Part shown: positions 49,626 to 57,106 of the stretch, piece by piece
Layout: every line of letters begins with the position of its first letter
Position numbering within the stretch: the stretch's first letter is position 1
Assembly (NCBI GenBank): GCA_002747455.1
Contig: PDPG01000040.1
Location: forward strand, 1-64,000
Direction of reading: 5' to 3'
DNA length: 64,000 nt
Source: Pseudomonadota bacterium
GTDB lineage: Bacteria > Pseudomonadota > Gammaproteobacteria > Thiotrichales > Thiotrichaceae
Position numbers and translations under genes: made by a program
The notes under the pieces: model-generated
Database searches by the model: none
What the model saw: the letters and a program-made list of their open reading frames with translations, nothing else
What the model was told of the DNA's origin: nothing

Positions 49626-49922
49626 AGTTAACCTCAAAAAATTACTTCACGGACGTGTCCCCACAAATGTGGGCGGAAGCATAGCTTTTCAAGTTTTATC
49701 AAGCAATCGCAGTCCCGTACGACCACGCCAACAGAATTTACTGAATTTGCAAATTGCTTTCTGCTACGATAATCCCCATGACCGACCGCTCCACTGAGGT
49801 TGGCTTGCGTTGCTCGCGGCCTGAAGCCCCACGAATATCAAGCACTCTGGCGGCTGCCAACAAAGCCAAGAGCCTATGGATAATCAGGGACCACCAAGGA
49901 TCTGAAATCAGAGATACATTAA
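49626..49922. other. Gene-free region between fmdB-like and Nudix genes
   Basis: Nearly 300 bases with no supported gene. A perfect 14-base palindrome-like hairpin CCCACAAATGTGGG lies at 49660-49673, 34 bases upstream of the zinc-ribbon start. A possible rightward promoter (TTTGCA at 49746-49751, GATAAT at 49768-49773, 16-base spacer) would give the Nudix transcript a leader of about 140 bases. Both assignments are tentative. Confidence 0.4.
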
Positions 49923-50822
49923 ATGTCCTATCTTGAACATATTCAGCGCTGCAACCAGTTTGTACGCGAGCAGTTTTTGCCTTTTTTTATTGGTGAACAA
50001 TGCCTCGGGTTGACTCACAAAGACCATGTGATCCACCTACTAAAATGGCCTGATGTGTTTTATGTTGACCACCAAGGCTTGCACTTGAACCCAACACTCA
50101 ATACACCTGAGTCGCGTACCGATGCTGTTAATAGGGTTGTTTACGCACTGCACCAGCAAGGCATTATTGAGTCATGGCTAAGCGAGCAATACAGCGTCAG
50201 CCAACACTTCCAAGGCGACAGTCTCATGTGTATTGAGCGGGCTGCAACTGCCTTTCTCGGTGTGCGTGGATACGGCATCCACGTCAATGGCCTGGTGCGT
50301 AAAAAAGATGGCATTCATGTGTGGGTTGCCACACGCTCAACGCACAAGCCCTCTTATCCCGGCATGTTGGATCAAATAGTCGCGGGTGGCCAACCGGCAG
50401 GTATTAGTCTGATGGATAATCTGATCAAAGAAGCAGCTGAAGAAGCCGGTATCCCAGCGGACATCGCGACACAAGCCAGCTTTGCGGGGGAAATTCATTA
50501 TTGCGCCGCCACGTCCCGCGGCCTCCACAATGGCGGTATTTTTGTCTATGACCTATGGTTAAGTGAAGACTTTGTCCCGCACAATACAGATGGCGAGGTT
50601 GCGTCTTTTCAGCTTCTGCCTATTCAGGAGGTCGCTGACCTTGTTGATCATACGACAAAGTTTAAAGACAACTGCAACCTGGTGAATATCGACTTATTTT
50701 TGCGGCTGGGTGTGATCAATGACTCTCACCCGGATTATCATGCCATTAAAGATGCACTATACGCCGAACCATTAACAATCAAACCCGACAACACGAGTAC
50801 ACACAATGCCTTATTCCAGTGA
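49923..50822 (+). CDS. Nudix hydrolase with N-terminal DUF4743 domain
   Basis: The 299-residue protein belongs to the DUF4743/Nudix family related to yeast YJR142W and plant chloroplast Nudix proteins, of which some members hydrolyse thiamine diphosphate and damaged analogues. The N-terminal domain (about 1-115) includes 'FVREQFLPFFIGEQCLG' near 13-29. The Nudix box is at 155-177: 'GGQPAGIS' then 'LIKEAAEEAGI'. It lacks the first canonical Glu and has Lys for the usual Arg, both normal in this subgroup. The conserved 'GEIHYCAATSRGLHNGGIFVYDL' follows. It overlaps the aminopeptidase gene by 17 bases, implying coupled expression. Confidence 0.85.
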   Translation: MSYLEHIQRCNQFVREQFLPFFIGEQCLGLTHKDHVIHLLKWPDVFYVDHQGLHLNPTLNTPESRTDAVNRVVYALHQQGIIESWLSEQYSVSQHFQGDSLMCIERAATAFLGVRGYGIHVNGLVRKKDGIHVWVATRSTHKPSYPGMLDQIVAGGQPAGISLMDNLIKEAAEEAGIPADIATQASFAGEIHYCAATSRGLHNGGIFVYDLWLSEDFVPHNTDGEVASFQLLPIQEVADLVDHTTKFKDNCNLVNIDLFLRLGVINDSHPDYHAIKDALYAEPLTIKPDNTSTHNALFQ

Positions 50823-52176
50823 CCTCCAGCATGACTACATTCCTCTCACTCCAGTTGCAAAAAGCCAACTTGAGTCACTGATCGACTTATCACGACCGGC
50901 TGTGGCTAACTGGATTCAGCAAAGCGACTTTGCCGCCAAAGAAGGCGAAATTTGCTTAATCCATAACGAGAATGGTGAATTAAGTGAAGTGTTAATTGGT
51001 GTTGCAGAACAGCATGAGCGTCGCTGGGCAATTGCAGGACTTCCCTCCAAGCTTCCAGTCAACCATTACCAACTGCATTGCAACTGGAGCATGGCCGAAC
51101 AAGCCCAAGCCATGATCGGTTGGGGACTGGGGAGTTATCAATTTGACCAATTTATCAACAATGATAAGGCTCAACCCATTTTATTTTTGCCGAGCGAGCA
51201 AAAAACAACAGTCATGGCATTCTACGATGCCTTGTGTACCGTTCGTGATCTCATCAACCTACCCGCCAACCACATGATGCCAGAGCATTTGTCTCAGGAA
51301 CTGGCGGCACTTGCCAATGATTATCATGCTGAATTTGAAGAAATTGTTGGCGATGACTTATTAGCCAAAAACTTTCCAACCATTCATGCCGTTGGACGCG
51401 CCAGTGACCACGCACCTCGCCTGCTATCCCTAAGATGGGGTGATGCCGATAACCCCAAACTGACCTTGGTGGGTAAAGGCGTTTGTTTTGACAGTGGTGG
51501 CTTGGATATTAAAGGTGCTGCCTCCATGCGCTACATGAAGAAAGACATGGGAGGAGCGGCTCACGTATTGGGATTGGCAAAATTGATCATGTCTTTCCAG
51601 CTTCCAGTGTGCCTTGAGGTACTGATCCCTGCTGTGGATAACGCTATTTCCGGAGATGCTTTCAGACCCGGCGATGTTATCACTACCCGCAGCGGCAAAA
51701 CTGTAGAGATCGACAATACCGATGCAGAAGGCCGACTGGTACTGTGCGATGCACTATCCCTGGCCTGTGAGTCTGCACCTGATTTAATTATTGACTTCGC
51801 CACGTTAACCGGTGCAGCGCGCGTTGCACTGGGCACTGAGGTTCCGGCACTATTTAGCAATAACGACGCGCTGGCGCGTGACATCCATGATCAGTCGGTT
51901 CGCAGTGAGGAGCTAATCTGGCCAATGCCGTTACATCAGCCTTATTTCGACAAGCTAAAAAGCAACGTAGCGGATATGCTGAACTCAGCCGATGGCTACG
52001 GTGGAGCCATTACCGCTGCCCTATATCTGAATCAATTCGTGGATGGTGATATCGACTGGGCACACATTGACCTGATGGCATTCAATATTCGTGATCGTCC
52101 TGGTCGCCCGCAAGGCGGTGAGGCAATGGGATTATTTGCCATGTATGACTACCTGCAAGGCCGTTATCAAGCATAG
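50806..52176 (+). CDS. M17 family leucyl aminopeptidase
   Basis: Dinuclear-metal aminopeptidase of the M17 family, 456 residues, shorter than PepA (about 500) and closer to PepB-type proteins. The catalytic domain has the metal ligands Lys224 and Asp229 ('GKGVCFDSGG'), Asp247 ('KKDMGGAAH'), Asp306 and Glu308, plus the catalytic Arg310 in the signature 'NTDAEGRLVL'. The N-terminal domain (1-150) is variable. Its start lies inside the Nudix gene, and its end overlaps the convergent flippase gene by 10 bases. Confidence 0.93.
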   Translation: MPYSSDLQHDYIPLTPVAKSQLESLIDLSRPAVANWIQQSDFAAKEGEICLIHNENGELSEVLIGVAEQHERRWAIAGLPSKLPVNHYQLHCNWSMAEQAQAMIGWGLGSYQFDQFINNDKAQPILFLPSEQKTTVMAFYDALCTVRDLINLPANHMMPEHLSQELAALANDYHAEFEEIVGDDLLAKNFPTIHAVGRASDHAPRLLSLRWGDADNPKLTLVGKGVCFDSGGLDIKGAASMRYMKKDMGGAAHVLGLAKLIMSFQLPVCLEVLIPAVDNAISGDAFRPGDVITTRSGKTVEIDNTDAEGRLVLCDALSLACESAPDLIIDFATLTGAARVALGTEVPALFSNNDALARDIHDQSVRSEELIWPMPLHQPYFDKLKSNVADMLNSADGYGGAITAALYLNQFVDGDIDWAHIDLMAFNIRDRPGRPQGGEAMGLFAMYDYLQGRYQA

Positions 52177-53579
52177 CGAGCCGCAATAACCTGCTTAATA
52201 CCACCGATATTAAGCAGGTACGCGACCAGACCGTAGCTACCCAGACCAATGGTCATCTGCAGCACCAACCAGTGCCAACCTCTTAGATCTTTAACAAACC
52301 AAAGGCACACACCCATCCCTAATGTTGCGATAATAATTTTTGCAATGTCCGTCATTGGCAAGGGAATAGGAAATACTTTTCGCCCATAAAAATACCCCAA
52401 CACGCTGGCAATCATAAATGACAACAAAGTTGAGATTGCCGCCCCATGCATGCCCATTCTAGGAATAAGTAAGACATTCAGTAAGAGATTAATAATCGCC
52501 ACGAAAATGGCAATTTTAAAAATCCCAAGATTTTTGTTTCCCAACTGGAAGGGCAAATGAAAATAAAAGGCGCCAAGCCCCATAAAAAATAATGCGCTCG
52601 CTATCCAAGGCAATACCAGAACCACAGACTCTTGGTACTTCTCACCAATCATCAGGTAAACCAAATCCGGCCCAACCAAAGACAGCCCAACCACCGCAGG
52701 AATCGAAATCCCCAACAATAAAATAACGTAGGTATTAAAGTATTCCAGCGCGGCTTCCTGACCTTTCTGATCCAGCAGCTTCACAATCATGGGATAAGCC
52801 GCCAAATTGATGGCATTCATCACCATCATGATGGAGTTACCGGCCAAATCATATCCCACTGCATATTTACCCGCTTCCGCTTTATCGACCATCCACGCCA
52901 GCATATAACGATCCGACAAATTGGCAATTTCATCCATAAAAAATGATGCTGCCAATGGCGTACCATAGATCAATAGCTTTTGGGTCAACTCCGGTGTGTA
53001 ATAAGTGCGATCAAATAAAACCCAGCTTTTTGCACTAATAATCACTGATGGTATCAACATCCCGCAGGCAACCCCAACCACAACGCCTATCGGCCCAAAA
53101 CCAAAATACGCACATGCTGCACCAAGGCTCAATGACAATACGGAGTAACTCACTGTCAGCATGGCATATCGGTTAGGTAACATTTGTGCCGACTGGAGCT
53201 GCTGACCAATCATCAACGCAGCAAAGCCCACCAGCAACAGCAGGCCCACCAGAACCGGCAAGACATAGTCCTTCCCTAACAACAAAATTATTAATGCAGC
53301 AATGACGGTAATAGGTACTGCCAACCTAAGGTAGATGACACCCAGCGTGGTGATAAATGCCCTTTCAGAATAAATGCCACCCGGCCAAAACCGCATGGTG
53401 CCTACCGGTAGCCAGTTTAGAAACGCACTATGAAAGAATAAGGCAGCCGAGAAAATCAGCGTATAAACACCGTACTCCTGAGGCGTCAGCAAATGTGTAT
53501 AAACCGATAATGCAGCAAATGCCATCAGGCCAGGAACAATTTTGGCCAGCACATAAATGCTGCTGTTTTTAAATAACAT
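52167..53579 (-). CDS. Polysaccharide flippase (Wzx-like, MATE/MOP superfamily)
   Basis: Membrane protein (470 residues, about 12-14 hydrophobic helices) of the oligosaccharide flippase family, which moves undecaprenyl-linked repeat units to the periplasmic face. The N-terminal 'SIYVLAKIVPGLMAFAALSVYTHLLTPQEYGVY' pattern and 'FGPIGVVVGVACGML' are typical. It lies nine bases after the polymerase/ligase gene on the same strand. No glycosyltransferase is adjacent, so the sugar repeat cannot be predicted. Confidence 0.88.
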   Translation of the reverse strand: MLFKNSSIYVLAKIVPGLMAFAALSVYTHLLTPQEYGVYTLIFSAALFFHSAFLNWLPVGTMRFWPGGIYSERAFITTLGVIYLRLAVPITVIAALIILLLGKDYVLPVLVGLLLLVGFAALMIGQQLQSAQMLPNRYAMLTVSYSVLSLSLGAACAYFGFGPIGVVVGVACGMLIPSVIISAKSWVLFDRTYYTPELTQKLLIYGTPLAASFFMDEIANLSDRYMLAWMVDKAEAGKYAVGYDLAGNSIMMVMNAINLAAYPMIVKLLDQKGQEAALEYFNTYVILLLGISIPAVVGLSLVGPDLVYLMIGEKYQESVVLVLPWIASALFFMGLGAFYFHLPFQLGNKNLGIFKIAIFVAIINLLLNVLLIPRMGMHGAAISTLLSFMIASVLGYFYGRKVFPIPLPMTDIAKIIIATLGMGVCLWFVKDLRGWHWLVLQMTIGLGSYGLVAYLLNIGGIKQVIAARYA

Positions 53580-53588
53580 ACGTGATCT

Positions 53589-54830
53589 CTAACCGTAGTG
53601 AACTAAGCCTGATTTAATTCTGGCCAGTTTGTGGGAAAAATAATATCCGTGAACCGCAATCATTGACCATACAAACCAGACTTCTTTTAAGTTTTGGGAG
53701 TGCAATGTCAACTGCGATACTGCAATGGTCACCCATAAGGTCAACAGAAAAAATTTAGTTTCCAAGTCACATTTCAGTACGTAGTACAGCAAACTGGCCA
53801 GCATCATCAGATAAATAAATAAGCCAATCAGCCCATTTTCGGCCAGTATCTGAAGGTAGGCATTGTGTGCCCATTTAAACTCAACGTGATACGGATTCAG
53901 TACCGTCCCTAACGAACCTGTGCCATTCCCAATCAATGGACTGTCACTCCAAGCGCTCAAACTATGCTGCCATATCACTTCCCGATAATTCAGATCACCG
54001 GACGACAGTGACTTACCCACAGAAAAAATTCGCTCAACAGATGCTTTAGGTGCAAGCGCGATAACCGAAACCGCCAGACTTATTGCCAGCCCGACGTAGA
54101 TTAATTTTAAGTTAAACGAGGCCTTACGCTGGGTGAACGCTAAATACATGATGCCAATCATGCCGGTTACCAGACCCGTTCGCGTGCCTGTTAAAAAAAT
54201 GCCGTAAAATATCCACGGCACAAATAGCACATTGAGTAGTTTTGCCAATAGATTTTGGTACTGGGTATGCAACCAAACCGCCATGGGAATCGCTAATGCA
54301 AGAATGATTGCCATATTATCCGTTTCGATATTTTCAACGGTGTAACGATTGTAATATGGCCCCGTTACACCACTCAGATAATTACTGATGATAATACCCG
54401 TCGCAACCACTGCTCCCAGTACATAAGCCTGATACGCTCGACGAAATTTATACTCGTTATTGTTCAAATACGTGAACATAAAGGACATCATAATCAGCAT
54501 GATGTACGTTTTCAGGATTTCTGTTCCCCAACTAAGATTGGGTGTCCAACAGATACCCAGCAAATACCAAACGGCTAATAACAGAGCAAATAAATTAAAC
54601 GCCGAGAAGCTGCGGTGGGAGCCTTGGGTTACGACCATCAATAGTGTCAACCCCAGCGTTGGCATTGCAACAAACCTCGCCAAACCATCATAGATTCCTT
54701 CACCAAATGGAATCAGAAACACCATCAATAGCAAGCAATACCACGTTACGCGATGAATCAAACTCACCGGTGGCTGATCAGCCAGTGGAGTCTTTGCAAT
54801 GGCGGGGATAGATGTCGCGTGGCTTATCAT
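53589..54830 (-). CDS. O-antigen ligase / polymerase family protein (Wzy_C)
   Basis: Integral membrane protein of 413 residues with about ten to twelve helices and the large periplasmic loop of the Wzy_C/WaaL domain. The loop includes 'SPLIGNGTGSLGTVL' (near 300) and the conserved 'WAHNAYLQILAENGLIGL' (near 321-338). Members either polymerise polysaccharide repeats or ligate them to lipid A core; with a Wzc-like protein nearby, a polymerase role is favoured. It is divergent from the anchored TIM-barrel-like gene across a 230-base region. Confidence 0.87.
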   Translation of the reverse strand: MISHATSIPAIAKTPLADQPPVSLIHRVTWYCLLLMVFLIPFGEGIYDGLARFVAMPTLGLTLLMVVTQGSHRSFSAFNLFALLLAVWYLLGICWTPNLSWGTEILKTYIMLIMMSFMFTYLNNNEYKFRRAYQAYVLGAVVATGIIISNYLSGVTGPYYNRYTVENIETDNMAIILALAIPMAVWLHTQYQNLLAKLLNVLFVPWIFYGIFLTGTRTGLVTGMIGIMYLAFTQRKASFNLKLIYVGLAISLAVSVIALAPKASVERIFSVGKSLSSGDLNYREVIWQHSLSAWSDSPLIGNGTGSLGTVLNPYHVEFKWAHNAYLQILAENGLIGLFIYLMMLASLLYYVLKCDLETKFFLLTLWVTIAVSQLTLHSQNLKEVWFVWSMIAVHGYYFSHKLARIKSGLVHYG

Positions 54831-55060
54831 TCTTAATTATTAGTGCGTCGAAGTCCGTACGGTTCGCTCACTTTACACAAGGAGAGGCAAAAGCAAGCAC
54901 TTGATAAGATAGACTCTGCAATATTTCCGAAAGACGGTTTTTGGCAAACACCCACTATCTCACAAAACCGACCATTGGTAGTTTACGTCCCGCCAAACTC
55001 ACGAAACATCACTATTATCAACGTACCGGCAATTTAAAAATAATCCAACGAACCAGCCCT

Positions 55061-56935
55061 ATGAAAAAGCTAAAAAACATACTATTTCTGCTAATTCTGA
55101 CTGCATTTATCCTTGTCATGAGCGTTGCACTCTTACTACCCGATCAATTCTATGAGCAAATCAGTGACCGCTTGTTTAGTCCCGATACAACCACCGGCCC
55201 TACGCCGACCACACCCGTTGAACGCCCGAAGCAGGATAGCACAAGCACCACCAGTACAAATCAACCGAACAGTCCTCAGCCTCCCAATAAAACACCAACA
55301 CAAATATCGTCGGCAAAAGAAATCCCCGCCAAAACGGAGATCATTGAAGGCATGGACTGGCGACTGCCGAGCTATGCACAACGCAGTGTCTTAGGTGGTT
55401 TGGTGTCGGAAACTCACGGCCCACTTGACTATGTGCGGGGTGATTTCTATATCGTTCGCTGGGATCGTACAAACCCTAAACGTAACCAGTATGATTTCTC
55501 GGAACTGCAACGCCAGATAGATGCCCGCCCAAACCAACACGTTGTCTTAAGACCCGAAATCTATTCCCGATGTGAAGCACCTGGCTGGGCACTTAAAGAG
55601 TTACGTTATACACGCAATGGCAGTCTGGTTTTCTGGGATGCACAATACTTGAAGATACTCAAACCGTATATTCAACAACTCGCAACATTCGTTAAGAAAA
55701 ATCCACAAATCGTCGGTGTTCAACTGGGCATCGGTGATGGTGAATACCGAGGTGACTGCTCGCGATTTGAGCTCAAGGATGGCTGGGGTGAGTTTAATAT
55801 GACCCCCCAAGAGTTACTGGAAGCCGAAACTGATTTTGGTTTTAATCCTGCCGTACTCGAGTCTTCTACCAAAAATATCGTGACCGCTTTTGCCAACGCC
55901 TTTGACAAACACACCTCTAAACTTATCTTCAATAATGCCGACCAATTTTCCTGGCAAAGTATCGCCAAACCTTACAATCAGCGCATGCCTGCCATTGCCC
56001 AATTTGTCATGAAGCGAGGCTTAGGCAACCGTGACGGACAAATCGAACACTGGATGCGTTATATCCACAAAATTTATGGTATGGAGTTACACCCTGCCAG
56101 TAATAACACTTGCACTTTGGACATGAATGAGGCGGTTGCTGAGAAAGTTGCCAACCGTTACTGGGGAACAGAAAACGAGTTCTATGGTGATTTAGACTAT
56201 GTTCGCAATGAACATGGCAACTATCAGAATCAACCTTATCGCTTTTGGGTAAGCTCATTGCGAGCATTACAAATGCGACGAAACTACTCGCTGATTTTTG
56301 CACGCGCCATGAAGGATATGGATCATCCAGTGTACAAGACGCAGGCGTTCTTACGTTATCTGGATAAAACGATGGGAAAGTTTAAACAGGACACGCCCGA
56401 CCTATTTATTTTACTGGGTGAGCGTTATGTGGCGGATTATCGCCTGGCCAAGGAATACCCCGAAAGGAAACTTTGCCAAGTTAAAGACCGCACAGCTATC
56501 CGCTCTTTTGGTCGCTGGATGACGGAAAGCAGTAACAGCAAACCTACCATGCGAATCCACATGCCTGCACAAGATAAATACTGGGGGCAAGATTTCTACC
56601 TTCCCAACGGCATTGACTACGAGTACGCGGCAAGAGCGTCCAATGAATTTGCATTTAATATCAATGAGCAATTAGGACGTATGCGTTGTAAAAAACAGTG
56701 TAAGGTGGTGATAAAGCTCAGTTATCAAGATAGTTATAAATCAAAAATTTGGTTACAAACGCTGAGAGGAAAAACCAAGACACTCAAAACTCAGGGTGAC
56801 GGAAAAGTCAGAACTGCGAGCTTTGAGGTTGATTTACCACTGGATAACTCCCCCCAAAAAAATGACTTTTGGGTAAAGTCGGAAAGTGCCCCCCTAAATC
56901 TTATGATGGTGCGTATCAATCTATTGAAACCTTAA
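55061..56935 (+). CDS. Membrane-anchored putative glycoside-hydrolase-like protein
   Basis: The start chosen is ATG 55061 (624 residues), since it begins a membrane anchor ('MKKLKNILFLLILTAFILVM'). The frame is open to a TTG at 54941 but that extension lacks a signal. An anchor (5-27) leads to a Thr/Pro/Gln-rich linker (40-90) and a periplasmic domain. 'FYIVRWDRTNPKRNQYDFSEL' (about 129-149) is the pattern of GH-A type TIM-barrel enzymes, and Glu228 in 'GIGDGEYRGD' is a candidate catalytic acid. The C-terminal 120 residues look like a beta-sandwich. I cannot assign a named family. In this context it may trim or bind the exported polysaccharide; this is inference. Confidence 0.65.
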   Translation: MKKLKNILFLLILTAFILVMSVALLLPDQFYEQISDRLFSPDTTTGPTPTTPVERPKQDSTSTTSTNQPNSPQPPNKTPTQISSAKEIPAKTEIIEGMDWRLPSYAQRSVLGGLVSETHGPLDYVRGDFYIVRWDRTNPKRNQYDFSELQRQIDARPNQHVVLRPEIYSRCEAPGWALKELRYTRNGSLVFWDAQYLKILKPYIQQLATFVKKNPQIVGVQLGIGDGEYRGDCSRFELKDGWGEFNMTPQELLEAETDFGFNPAVLESSTKNIVTAFANAFDKHTSKLIFNNADQFSWQSIAKPYNQRMPAIAQFVMKRGLGNRDGQIEHWMRYIHKIYGMELHPASNNTCTLDMNEAVAEKVANRYWGTENEFYGDLDYVRNEHGNYQNQPYRFWVSSLRALQMRRNYSLIFARAMKDMDHPVYKTQAFLRYLDKTMGKFKQDTPDLFILLGERYVADYRLAKEYPERKLCQVKDRTAIRSFGRWMTESSNSKPTMRIHMPAQDKYWGQDFYLPNGIDYEYAARASNEFAFNINEQLGRMRCKKQCKVVIKLSYQDSYKSKIWLQTLRGKTKTLKTQGDGKVRTASFEVDLPLDNSPQKNDFWVKSESAPLNLMMVRINLLKP

Positions 56936-57081
56936 TCCGTTGTTGGACACGAGTTACCCACTTGTCTTGAAATTATTTACGCACATAGCACCAACTCTTA
57001 ACATGATGACCAAAATAATCCGATAATTTGCCCTCGTACCACCCCTGTATTGCAACAGATTCAGGCGGTGGTCGGCGAATA

Positions 57082-57087
57082 TATAAT
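57082..57087 (+). promoter_or_regulatory. -10 element upstream of the tyrosine-kinase gene
   Basis: A perfect TATAAT lies 20 bases before the ATG at 57107, in a 171-base gap after the preceding gene. No good -35 was found at the right distance, and the leader would be very short (about 12 bases) yet still contain the AGGA ribosome site. Tentative. Confidence 0.3.
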
Positions 57088-57106
57088 AAAGAATCAGGAT
57101 CACATC

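Noticed and set aside
49754..49936. Short frames on both strands between the zinc-ribbon and Nudix genes
   Set aside because: No ribosome site, no homology that I recognise, and a leftward frame here without an ATG near its start; more likely non-coding.
54941..55060. N-terminal extension of the anchored hydrolase-like protein from TTG
   Set aside because: The extension lacks a ribosome site and would bury the membrane anchor behind 40 polar residues.
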